A stretch of 64,000 nt of DNA, taken from contig SSNP01000065.1 in the NCBI GenBank assembly GCA_006937955.1, positions 2,561,532 to 2,625,531 of the forward strand. Reading direction: 5' to 3'. Both the position numbers and the translations under genes were made by a program. Each line of letters opens with the position of its first letter. Position 1 is the stretch's first letter. A model generated the notes under the pieces. That model was given only the letters and a program-made list of their open reading frames with translations, was not told the DNA's origin and ran no database searches. Shown here piece by piece: positions 32,333 to 41,877 of the stretch. Source of the stretch: Pachypanchax playfairii (lineage: Eukaryota; Chordata; Actinopteri; Cyprinodontiformes; Aplocheilidae).

Positions 32333-33916
32333 ATGTTCTTCAACAGGTTCAGTTCCCCCCCTGCCTCCATCCCCACAGACCACACACCCTCCATGAGCCC
32401 ACAGCTTTCCTGTCACACCTCCACTTCGTCACCCTCCAGCTCAGTCATGGACCAGAACACTGCATCATCTTCCTCCACCTCAGAGCACCCAAAGACCTCC
32501 TCTGCCTCCACCTCCACTCTGTCTGTGACCTGCTACCAGGTCAAGAAACAACTGGAGAAACTGAACCAGAACAAGGCTGCAGGTCCAGATGGTGTCAGTC
32601 CCAGAGTTCTCAAGACCTGCTCAATGCAACTATGTCCAGTTCTCCAGCACCTCTTCAACACCAGTCTGAGACAGAAAACAGTTCCTGTGCTGTGGAAAAC
32701 ATCCTGCCTTGTTCCAGTACCTAAAAAACCACAACCAGCTGAACCAAATGACTACAGACCAGTTGCCCTGACATCTCACGTCATGAAAGTCCTGGAGAGA
32801 CTCTTACTGGCTCACCTCAACAAGCAGGTCAGCACCTTTCAGGACCCATTACAGTTTGCATACCGTAATGGGCTTGGGGTTGAAGATGCCATCATCTACC
32901 TGCTTCACAGAGCACACGCTCATCTGGACCAATCAGGCAGCACTTTGAGGGTCATGTTCTTTGACTTCTCAAGTGCTTTTAACACAATTCAGCCTGCTTT
33001 GTTATGTGAGAAGCTCCATAAATTCCAGGTGGATTCCTCCACAACCTCCTGGATTTATGACTACCTCACAAACAGACCACAGTTTGTGAGACTGGGGGGT
33101 TGTGTGTCTGGGATGGAGGTCAGCAGCACTGGAGCGCCACAAGGAACTGTACTCTCACCATTTCTCTTCACGATGTACACCTCTGACTTCCAGTACAACT
33201 CTGAGTCCTGTCATCTGCAGAAATACTCTGATGACTCTGCAGTTGTTGGGTGCATCAGTGAGGGACAAGAAGCTGAGTATAGAGAACTGGTCAGTCAGTT
33301 TGTGAAATGGTGCAGTAACAATCATCTCGTTTTAAATACCAGCAAAACTAAGGAGATGATTGTTGACTTCAGGAGGAGAAAGAATCAACACAGCAGTATT
33401 TCCATCCTAGGAGAGGAGGTAGAGGTGGTGGAGGAATACAAGTACCTTGGAGTTCAGCTGGACAACAGACTAGAGTGGAAATGCAACACAGAATACATCT
33501 ACAAGAAAGGCCAGAGCAGACTCTACTTCTTAAGGAAGCTGAGATCTTTTAATGTCTGCACCAAGATGTTGCAAATCTTCTATAGGTCTGTTGTGGAAAG
33601 TGCAATCAGCTTTGCAGCCATCTGCTGGGGCAGCAGCATCAGAACCAGAGACTTGAAGAGAATCAACAAACTGATCAGGAAAGCTGGATCTGTGCTGGGA
33701 GTATCTCTGGAGCCGCTGGAGCTGATTGTACAAAAAAGAATGCTGGACAAGCTGATGAAGATGATGGAGGACTCTTCTCACCCTCTGCACGACACAGTGA
33801 TCAAACAACAGAGTGTGTTCAGTGAGAGGCTTCTTCAGGTCCGATGCAAGACCGAAAGATACAAAAGATCATTCCTGCCTGCAGCCATTAGCCTCCACAA
33901 CAAGAACAGACCTTGA
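32333..33916 (+). CDS. Rex1-like reverse transcriptase, open, N-terminally truncated
   Basis: An uninterrupted 527-codon frame that extends upstream to the insertion point at 32308. RT motifs in order: KAAGPDGVSPRVL, LVPVPKKPQPAEPNDYRPVA, FAYRNGLGVEDAI, MFFDFSSAFNTI, GAPQGTVLSPFLFTMYTSDF, the catalytic box KYSDDSAVVG, LNTSKTKEMIVDFRR, YKYLGVQLD and a C-terminal RRLRSFNV-like KLRSFNVCTKM. The catalytic box has Ser in place of the usual Ala (YSDD), a variant I associate with this family. The endonuclease half is absent, so the copy cannot move by itself. The open frame suggests a fairly recent insertion. Confidence 0.9.
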   Translation: MFFNRFSSPPASIPTDHTPSMSPQLSCHTSTSSPSSSVMDQNTASSSSTSEHPKTSSASTSTLSVTCYQVKKQLEKLNQNKAAGPDGVSPRVLKTCSMQLCPVLQHLFNTSLRQKTVPVLWKTSCLVPVPKKPQPAEPNDYRPVALTSHVMKVLERLLLAHLNKQVSTFQDPLQFAYRNGLGVEDAIIYLLHRAHAHLDQSGSTLRVMFFDFSSAFNTIQPALLCEKLHKFQVDSSTTSWIYDYLTNRPQFVRLGGCVSGMEVSSTGAPQGTVLSPFLFTMYTSDFQYNSESCHLQKYSDDSAVVGCISEGQEAEYRELVSQFVKWCSNNHLVLNTSKTKEMIVDFRRRKNQHSSISILGEEVEVVEEYKYLGVQLDNRLEWKCNTEYIYKKGQSRLYFLRKLRSFNVCTKMLQIFYRSVVESAISFAAICWGSSIRTRDLKRINKLIRKAGSVLGVSLEPLELIVQKRMLDKLMKMMEDSSHPLHDTVIKQQSVFSERLLQVRCKTERYKRSFLPAAISLHNKNRP

Positions 33917-33918
33917 TT

Positions 33919-33928
33919 NNNNNNNNNN
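33919..33928. other. Assembly gap (10 N) beside an A-run
   Basis: The gap follows CTTGATT and is followed by about 30 A residues. The A-run length is therefore not reliable. Confidence 0.95.
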
Positions 33929-33960
<32 letters not shown>

Positions 33961-33998
33961 ACTACAACGTTGAATTTCCCTTCTGGGATAAATAAAGT

Positions 33999-34030
33999 AT
34001 TTTTCATTTCATTTCATTTCATTTCATTTC
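33999..34030. repeat. ATTTC microsatellite at the Rex1-like 3' end
   Basis: A tail of tandem ATTTC units directly precedes the ATAAAC target repeat. Short tandem tails are usual at the 3' end of this type of LINE. Confidence 0.9.
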
Positions 34031-34036
34031 ATAAAC

Positions 34037-34469
34037 AAACAATGAAATATTCCCACTAGAACCATCAAATTGTTATTGCTTTGATTGTTACTGCTGCCAT
34101 TAACTGTTTCTCTGTTTATCTTTCTATAGACATGACGACTGGCCAAAATCCATCGGTGTTTGTCTCTTTCCTGTCAGCTCAGACCCCAGTCGGCTAAGGC
34201 AGAAGGCCGCCCATCCTGAGCCGAGTTCTGGTTCTGGTTCTGCTAGAGGTTTCTTCCTGTTAAAAGGGAGTCGTTCCTTTCCACTGTTGCCAATCGTGCT
34301 GCTCAGGATGGAGGATTGTGCTGAACTAACAATTCAGCCCAATCGGCTGTTTCCTTTGATAGAAAATGTTTTATTATTAATTGGTTGATTTTTCTGTGAA
34401 GTGCCTTGAAATGACTTTGTCATGAACTGGCGCTTTATAAATAAATAAACTTGAAACTTGACTTGAAGT
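34037..34469 (+). mobile_element. L2/CR1-like LINE 3' UTR, resumed after the Rex1-like insertion
   Basis: It continues the LINE broken at 32307, matches the minus-strand copy at 62905-63340 and ends AAATAAATAAACTTGAAACT. Its terminal repeat of ACTTGA-like units marks the 3' end. Confidence 0.88.
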
Positions 34470-35230
34470 AGTTTAACACTACTTCCGCTACCATCCGGTA
34501 GCATACACTGTGCTTATTACTGCATTATCTGTTCTCTGCTCATCCTGAGTATGTACTGGTGCAGGCCAAGCCTGCGGGCCAATTCTCTCCTTAACCTGTT
34601 ATTTACATAGCTTTCCTCCCATCGTACGAGTATTTAGGTTAATACTTTGCTGTGGATCTGGTGATGTTATTCTGCAATTTAGACCACCTGTAATAAGAGA
34701 ACAAGCCAGGTACTATGCAAACACTGTTTGAAACATCTGTCATCTCTCCAGACTTGTACTAATCATCCCCTCTTGTCACAGACGATACAGCATCCGCTTT
34801 GTATCCATTCCTGAGGGAGTACCTGCTCAATTCACCTTTTAAATAAAAACTGTTAATTCTGCTCAGTTCTGTTCATGGTGCTCATTTGGGTTCTATTTCA
34901 GTCCAGATATTACACTTGTCTGTAACTATTAACCTGTTTTTCTGACTTATAAAAGCCTTGATGCGTATATTTTCTTCGAGGTAAGCGTTTTTAATTGGCT
35001 CAGTGGATGTTGTGTTGAGAATGTTGCCTCTTTAGCTCCACTAGCTTCGCTAGCCGCGTTAGCATGAGTACCGGTGTTAGTTTATAGTCATATTAAATCC
35101 CTATTATATTATCTTAAACTAGTTTATGGAATGGAGTTGATCACTTACTGTATGCAGAAGACAGCCCATGATCATGTTACTCTTTCTTCAGTGTCTGCCG
35201 TTCTGATCAGCTTATTTAATTACATAACGT
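34470..35230. other. Unassigned DNA
   Basis: No gene or repeat that I can support. Part of it may belong to the hAT remnant that ends at 35632. Confidence 0.35.
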
Positions 35231-35632
35231 TATTATTTAATAACGTAATGTCTGTCCACCGGTTTGTGTGCGTTCGGACTGTCTGCGTGCTCACAGTACA
35301 GAAATGCGCTCTCGTCATGTTTGTTTTTACACACAAGTAACAACTTCATCACTCCCCACCGTGAAGAAGCCCAGGAGAAACCCCAGGATGTGCTGGAGTG
35401 GCCGCAACCGGCTGTCCCAGTCCCAGGACTGCTGGCTGTCCTGTCCCTGCAGCTAAATATTAAATAGAGTGAATTAAATACAACATAAGGAACGTCCTGG
35501 ATCTGTTTATTTGCTCCTTTTTATTCATTTTTTTATGTAAAATCAGATTGGGACTCGATATTGGCAGATACTCAAAATCAAATGATTCAGACTTGGACTC
35601 GAGGGCAAAAAATCTTGATCGGGACATCCCTA
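35231..35632. mobile_element. hAT-like right end (GGGACATCCCTA)
   Basis: The segment ends with AATCTTGATCGGGACATCCC then TA. Read inverted this is TAGGGATGTCCCGATC, a terminus typical of a fish hAT family. A matching left end was not located, so the start is a guess. Confidence 0.45.
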
Positions 35633-35859
35633 ATTGAAGGTTTGTTTTTACTGAATTTGTTACTTTTTGCCACTTGTTATGTGTAACCATAGTAATAAGA
35701 CTTGTTTTCAAGAAAAGCAGATAATGTAATGTCAGGCAGGAAGAAGGCTGAACCCAGTAATGCACAACACACACTATAGTATAGGGCAGATAAAATTTGT
35801 GATTGCAGAGCCTGAAGACCTTCTCGGGCTGGGGGTACACCTGTTGACATCACATGTCA

Positions 35860-36468
35860 GAGAAGGAGCTCTGAGGAGAAACAAGATGAAAGATGAGTGG
35901 CAACATTAGTAGCGATAGTGGCTCTGTGGTGTGGGGGTGAAAAAGAGTCTGCTACAGACAGAACAGCAAAAGGCTAGCAACCGCTAGTGGGGCAGGCTGG
36001 TCAAACAATCCAGGGGCTGAGAAAACAGTTCCAGGGGCACAGTGAGCAGACAGATCCAGTCCATAATTCAAAACTCAGGTCCACAAAACAAACACAGGTC
36101 ACTCAGGGTAATGATGGGCAGACAAGGCAGGCAGGAGTCAGGCTGAAGACAAAACAGAGGAAGAATCTGAAGGTCAGAAATCTGTCAGGTCAGAAAGGTA
36201 CAGAACAAATCCACAGGGACAGGCAAGGTAGGTTAGGTATGGTCCGAGGTCAGATCTACTAGTGACTAACAAGAACAGGTTTTCAGAGTACAGGAACAGA
36301 AGGCTTGACCAGTGCGGCACAAAGGCAAACAACAGACTAGCAGAGAAACACTGGAGAACGTCCCCTTATAAAAGGGGTGTGGACAGGTGAGGAAGATCAG
36401 AGCTGATGACTGCTCCCAGGTGGATCTGGTGAGGGAAAATGAGCAGCCACCAGACTCAGATAATGGAA
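35860..36468 (-). mobile_element. Probable LTR remnant, minus orientation
   Basis: On the minus strand there is TTTTATAAGGGGACG (TATA-like) near 36375 and pyrimidine/CTG-rich sequence like other LTRs here. The outer end is interrupted by the solo LTR at 36474. No TG/CA pair or duplication was resolved. Confidence 0.4.
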
Positions 36469-36473
36469 ATTTC

Positions 36474-37332
36474 TGTCATGATTTCAACACTGAGAACAGG
36501 ACTCTGAATCAAGCTGCAGACTCCAGACCAAAGGACAACAGGTGGTAAGTTATAAACAGCAGTTTAATGATGATCAGTTTGACAGACACAGATAAAAGGC
36601 AGATAAACACAAGTCTGCTTCAGCAGGTTCAGCAAGAGCAGGCTCAGCTGTGCGGGCAGCGGTGGTGGATACTGAGCAGATGGAGGAGAGTTTAGGTTAG
36701 TACGTGACTTTTCCTGGATGAATGATGTAGAAAAGGTGTGAGGCTTACGGTTTGCTGAACTGCAGGTGTCCCGGGGAGCAAGCAGGTGCCAGTTGGCTGA
36801 GGCTGGCACCTGCTGAGAGTGTGAGTGCTGGTAGAGGGCGGACAGACTGACTTGGTGGTGAACAGGTGGATCCTGGGAGCTGGAGGAATGGTGCGGAGGC
36901 AGGCCAGGAGAGGAGGAGAGCGAGGCAGGTTGGAGACCGGTGTGGAAACCGTCTCTGAGAGATCCTGGATGGAGGCGGTGTGGGAACCGCTGAGGAGGTC
37001 CGGGATGAGAACCAAGCAGCCTGGAAGCTGCCAAAGCGAGAGCTGGATCCGGGAAGGGCCACGGTGTGGAAACCGGGGTCCTAGGAAGGCCCAGCTGAGG
37101 ACGTCCTGGGAAGGAGCACAAGGTGAAGGGTACACAGTATCTTGCTAAGTGGGTCTTTGATTATCTACCACGAACAGAGTGGAACAATCTGACGCCTGCT
37201 CTCTGCCACCACTCCTCTCTTAAGCTCAGTGGCTGATGATGGAACTGGATCCACCTGTTGATGACAGCTGCCACGCCCCTGAAAACACAGGTGAAATCAC
37301 TCACAGGCACACAGCAGAAATGACACCTGACA
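36474..37332 (-). mobile_element. Solo LTR (859 bp) with ATTTC duplication
   Basis: Ends TGTCATGAT and ACCTGACA, flanked by perfect ATTTC repeats at 36469-36473 and 37333-37337. Several long frames inside, on both strands, have no known domain and reflect the base composition. On the minus strand an ATTAAA lies near 36570. Confidence 0.88.
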
Positions 37333-37339
37333 ATTTCTA

Positions 37340-38690
37340 AAGGCTCAAGTTATACTAAAATTGAGACATGGCTAAAGGAGTAAATCCTGGACTCCAGTGT
37401 GCCTCTGCCAGGCTTTCAAACAATACGGGTGGACAGAGATTTGAAGAGGAACGGCAAAAGAAAGAGGTGGGATTGCTGTAACAAAAAATGGTGTCATCCT
37501 GGACATGCTGTTGTGAATTATCGTCTCTGCAGTCCAGATATTGAACTTTTGGCTGTTGGTTTTCATCTATATTACCTATCGAGGGAGTTCACCAGTGTTA
37601 TTCTAGTAGCAGTTTACATTCCACCATCAGCTAATGCCAAGTCTGCATGTGACACCATTGGCTCAACTGTTGCTAAGCTACGAACACAGCAGTCAAATGC
37701 ATTTGTGGCAATATCTGGAGACTTTAATCATGCCTCTCTCTCCTCTACACTGCCAACATTTTAACAGTTTGTCAGCTGCTCCACCAGAGAAAACAAAACA
37801 CTGGACTTGTTCTATGCAAATATCAGTGATGCATAACACGTCCTTTGTACAACCTGCTCTTGGCAAGGCAGACCATAATCTTGTTTTTCTCTGCTCAGTA
37901 TACAAACCCATTGTCCAGAGGCAACCTGTGATCAAATGTGTGGTCATGGATGAAGAAGATCACAAGATTTAAGGAGAAGGAGGATCACTTAGATGGAAGT
38001 CTGGATAGAGCCAATAAACTGAACATACGTATTCTTCAACACATTCAGTTTGGAGACAAGCCCAACATCTTCCTCTCCTGCTGCAAGCAACATAGATCTC
38101 CCACCCTCCCTTCATCCACAGCTTCCCTCAACTGTCTCACGTTCTACCTCAGTCATGGATGCTGTTCCTGGTGCCTTTCCATCATCTCCAACATCATAAG
38201 AAGCTGATGTCCCCCATTGCCTCCACCTCCTGCCTGTCTGTATCTAGCAGTCAGGTGAAGAAGCAATGGGAGAAACTGAACAGGAACAAGGCAGCTAGTC
38301 CAGATGGTGTTAGTCCCAGAGTCCTAAAGGCCTGTACAGATCAGCTATGTGGGATTCTGCAGCATATCTTCAACCTCAGCTTCACCCAGGAGAAGGTACC
38401 AGTTCCATGGAACCGGTTTGTGTCCTGGTGTGGGAACAATCATCTCATCTTGAATGTGAACAAGACAAAGGAGATGATTGTGGATTTTAGGAAGAGCAGC
38501 AACATCCCAACACCCATTTCCATCATGGAGAAGAAGTGGAGGTGGTGGAGGAGTTTAAATACCTGCTGTTCACCTGGACAACAGACTAAGCTGGAGACAC
38601 GACTGTGTCCCATCCCTTTAGGAAGGGACAGAGCAGACTGGTGTTCCTCAGGAAGCATAGATCCTTCAATGAAGGATAGTTGAACTTCGA
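37340..38690 (+). pseudogene. Rex1-like LINE with endonuclease and deleted RT
   Basis: The endonuclease region reads LCSPDIELLAVGFHLYYLSR, VILVAVYIPPSANAK and FVAISGDFNHASLSS (37530-37740). GKADHNLVFLCSVYKPIVQ follows after a frameshift. The RT begins (VKKQWEKLNRNKAASPDGVS, 38255-38320) and then jumps at about 38410 from KVPVPWNR directly to FVSWCGNNHLILNVNKTKEM. The palm with the SDD box has therefore been deleted. It is clearly the same family as 32308-34030, so the window holds both halves of the protein in separate dead copies. Confidence 0.8.
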
Positions 38691-38699
38691 AATTAGGAG

Positions 38700-39568
38700 G
38701 AGCAGTTTGACTTTTGCTCTGGTCGTAGAACATCAGACCAGATCTTTACCCTCATGGAGTAACTGAGGGGCTTGTGGGAACTTGCCTCTTTGATTCACAT
38801 GTTTCGTGGACTTGGAGAAGTCTTATGACTAGATCTCTGGCGCACTTTGTGGGGGTGCTGCTGGAGTACAAGGTCTCAGGCCCACTTCGACTGACTATTC
38901 AGTCCTTGTACAATCAAAGCAAGTGCTGTGTCCACATTCTCTGTCCAGCTCATTCCCTGTGCAGGTTGGACTTTTCCAGGGTTGCCCCTTGTCACTGATC
39001 CTGTTTGTGGTGTTCATGGACAGGATCTTAAGGTGTTGCTGAGGTGAGGAGGGGGTCTGGTTTGGGAACCTCATCAGGATTTCATCTCTGCTTTTTGCAA
39101 ATGATGTGGTTCTGTTGACATCGTCGAGTCATGACCTTCAGCGTGCTCTGGGACGCTTTACAGCCGAGTGGGAAGTGGCTGGGATGAGTCAGCTCCTCTG
39201 AATCTGAGGTCCTGGTTATTGACCGCAAAAGGTGAAATGTTCTATTCAGGCTGCCTCAAGTGGAGGAGTTTAAGTATCTGGGCATTTTGTTCATGAGTGA
39301 CGCAGAATGGACTAGGAGATGGACTGACAGATTGGGGCTTCATCCTCAGTGATGAGGAATTCTTTAATCTGTTGTGATGAAGAAGGCCGAGGTCTCAATT
39401 TATTGGTCTGTCTCCATTTCAACCATCACCTGGTCATGAGATCTGGATCCTGACTTAAAGAGCAAGATCCTGCATTCAAGCAGCTGAAATGAGCTTCCTC
39501 TGTAGCAGACTAAAGTTCAATTATCTGGTTAGGATGCATCCTGGTCTCTCATTGGGAGGAGACTGTCA
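38700..39568 (+). pseudogene. LINE family X reverse transcriptase, decayed
   Basis: Pieces in order: GRRTSDQIFTL, EYKVSGPLRLTIQSLYNQSK, a CPLSLILFVVFMDRI-like palm entry near 39000, a degraded FADD position (CK stop CGSV) near 39100, and IQAAEMSFLCSR near 39480. Stops and shifts are frequent. The LTR beginning at 39569 cuts it, and its 3' end probably resumes at about 40440. Confidence 0.7.
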
Positions 39569-39830
39569 TGATCTCAGGGACTTTTCTGACCCACATGCAG
39601 ACTCACACTCGGACACAAGCTTAAGGTGAAAATAAAATGATTTATTTATAATATAATACAATGTGCAAGGGAAGGCACGGGAGGTTCAGGATCTGTGGAG
39701 GATAGGGGAACAAGAGATAGGCTGAAGGAGACTCACAGAGATGGCAGAGTCTGAGGGCTCGAGGAGGGAGAACTGATCCAGAGAACTGAGTGGCCGTGCA
39801 GGGAGGTGTAGTCCAGGAGGGGTGCCATGT
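39569..39830 (-). mobile_element. Truncated LTR (TGTCATGATCTC end)
   Basis: Starts TGTCATGATCTCAGGG within the LINE of family X and contains AAAATGATTTATTTATAATA. On the minus strand this gives AATAAATCATTTTA, a polyadenylation-like site. The other end is missing where the DNA transposon remnant begins. Confidence 0.55.
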
Positions 39831-39834
39831 CAGG

Positions 39835-40030
39835 GTGCGATTTGTCAGGGGAGATCTACCCATCCTCTGCGTTTGATGCATTCCTACCCCCCGATTTAAC
39901 TGGGAGAATCCCGAATTTTAATGCTCTCTTATGCTATTTAATTAGTTAACTTACGTTATTACTCTGGAATGTTATTTTGTCAAATAAATAAGCACAGTGT
40001 GTTTAATGTATGTATGTGCGACCCCCCCAA
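39835..40030 (+). mobile_element. DNA transposon remnant, inverted relative of 2636-2955
   Basis: TTTAATTAGTTAACTTACG, CAAATAAATAAGCACAGTG and TTTAATGTATGTATGTG match the reverse complement of 2650-2760. The CCCGATTTAACTGGGAGAAT part matches 2890-2940. Both copies are partial. Confidence 0.6.
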
Positions 40031-40329
40031 AAAAAAACATGTTTAAGTCACTAACAAGAAATTACCTGTGTGTCAATACTTACACAGGAGGTACAAATGA
40101 GAAGGTTTTTAGAAATGTAAATACATACAATAAAAACATACTTAACGCTAAAACCAAAGGCCTAATTAGACCACCACTACAAGAATTTACTTTTTTTACC
40201 ACTAGTTTTTTTTAAATTACATTTGAGCTCCTCTTCCTCTGCACTACCGCTCGCCTCATACGTCATTGGTTTAAACTCTCTAACTCTATCCAACAAGAAT
40301 TGTGGGATAGAACGGATACATCAGACCCA

Positions 40330-40475
40330 TCCTTAAAATTTTGGAAAAAATAGTACGCATTTCGAGGAAGTATTTGGTGATTTCTTGGAATTTTGACAGT
40401 TCTCGTTGCAGCGGTGTGACGTAACATCCTTAAAATACAACCTTGAAAGAATGCAGACCCTGAATTTGGAGACAG
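40330..40475. mobile_element. Fragment of the DNA element seen at 26539-27040
   Basis: Contains AAGAATGCAGACCCTGAATT, the right-end motif of the 26539 element. The left end is lost. Confidence 0.5.
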
Positions 40476-40672
40476 CAATAGACACCCCTGGGAAGAATTC
40501 ACTGGAGGGAATATATATCCTGTGTAGCCTGAGAACATCTGGGGATCCCCCAGGATGAGCTGGAAAGTATCTCTGGGGTGAGGGATGTGAGGGTTTCTCC
40601 TCTGAACCTATTGCCCCCATGACCCGATGTTGGATAAGCAGAAAACGATGGATAGATGGATGGATGTTCAAT
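40476..40672 (+). pseudogene. LINE family X 3' end with GATG tail
   Basis: The frame EHLGIPQDELESISGVRDVR is the conserved end of this LINE's ORF. It is followed by stop codons and a tail of GATGGATAGATGGATGGATG. It probably belongs to the same insertion as 38700-39568, split by the LTR and other fragments. Confidence 0.7.
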
Positions 40673-40825
40673 TACAGAGAAAGTCCTGAATGTAGACAGT
40701 GATCCAGATCACTCAAAATCTAAGCAGTTGGTCTTTACACTATTCACAAACTATCCTGAAAATTTAATCCATATTTGTTTATAACTCTCTGCGTTATTCT
40801 GTTAACAACATGACCAAATAAATAA

Positions 40826-41087
40826 AATGGTAAATGGCATGTACTTGTATAGCGCTTTACTCAGGTCCTACGACCCCCAAAGCGCTTCACACTACAGTAT
40901 GTCATTCACTCATTTACACACATACGTTTGGTGATGATGAACCACACAAATTTTGTAGCCACAGCTGTCCGGAAACACACACTGACAGGGGTGAGAGGCT
41001 GCCAGACACCACCGGACCCTCCGACCACCACCAAACAGGCAAGGTGGGTTAAGTGTCTTGCTCAAGGACACAAATGAAAAATCAAAT
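40826..41087 (+). repeat. SINE-like repeat with a single minisatellite unit
   Basis: Body phrases ACTTGTATAGCGCTTTACTC, CACTACAGTATGTCATTCAC and GTAGCCACAGCTGTCC are followed by one CACCGGACCCTCCGACCACC unit and then GTGTCTTGCTCAAGGACACA. It shows the unexpanded state of the locus type that is expanded at 21263 and 41689. Confidence 0.8.
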
Positions 41088-41529
41088 GCCAGCAAAGACA
41101 TGACCTCCTTACCAGATGTATAAACTCTTACAAAACAAGACTAAAGAAAAAGTTAATAATTACCCAAAAACAAACAAAAATCTAATGATAATGAATTTAA
41201 AGGATACTTGGATTTGTCTTTTTCTGTATGTAAATACTAACAAAATTGAAGAAAATATATTCTGTCTAAGTTAAGAAAGGAACTAATCAGCCATTCTGTA
41301 TCTTTATGTTTTTCAGTTAAATTATACGATAAGGACACTTTCATCATGATGTTTTCATACTAAGAGAACATGTGAGTCAAAGGTGTGATATCATCCGGCA
41401 ACAAACAAAACAGAAAATAAACACTAATCATTGTAAAATGTGAACCATTGATCAGAACTACGTGAAAGAAATAAATGTGTTTGATCATTTTGAATGTACA
41501 AATGTTTTGCATCTAACCATGTGACAGTG
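41088..41529. other. AT-rich DNA without a gene
   Basis: No supported feature on either strand. Confidence 0.4.
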
Positions 41530-41688
41530 AATGGTAAAAAATGGCACCTTTCCAGTCAAAGGACACAAAGTTCTTCACAATACAGTTTGTCATTCACACA
41601 CACTCACACGTTTGGTGATAAGATACACACATGTTGTAGCCACAGCTGTCCACACACTGACAGAGGTGAGGCTGCCAGGTGCCACCGG
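41530..41688 (+). repeat. SINE-like repeat body before the split minisatellite
   Basis: Same body as 21085-21262 and 40826-41030, including AATACAGTTTGTCATTCACA and GTAGCCACAGCTGTCC. Confidence 0.7.
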
Positions 41689-41877
41689 ACCCTCCGACCA
41701 CCACCAAACAGTCGCCGGACCCTCCGACCACCACCAAACAGTCGCTGGACCCTCCGACCTCCACCAAACAGGCGCTGGACCCTCCGATCACCACCAAACA
41801 TGCACCGGACCCTCCGACTACCACCAAACAGTCGTCGGACCCTCCGACCTCCACCAAACAGTCGCCGGACCCGGACC
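41689..41877. repeat. 30-bp minisatellite, left part
   Basis: About six units. The variable ends run CAGTCGCC, CAGTCGCT, CAGGCGCT, CATGCACC, CAGTCGTC, CAGTCGCC. The hAT at 41878 is inserted at its right edge. Confidence 0.92.

Larger units (their letters stand above)
32308..34030 (+). mobile_element. Rex1-like LINE insertion with ATAAAC duplication
   Basis: The insertion is flanked by ATAAAC at 32302-32307 and 34031-34036. The uninterrupted copy at 62905-64000 reads CACATAAAC followed directly by AAGGGATGAAATATTCC, so the empty site is known. It is 5'-truncated within the RT. It ends GGGATAAATAAAGTATTTTT followed by seven ATTTC repeats. The 10-N gap 33919-33928 and an A-run lie just after the stop codon. 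Confidence 0.92.

Noticed and set aside
36564..37148. Proline-rich frames of up to 185 codons
   Set aside because: Several overlapping frames on both strands inside a solo LTR, with no domain.
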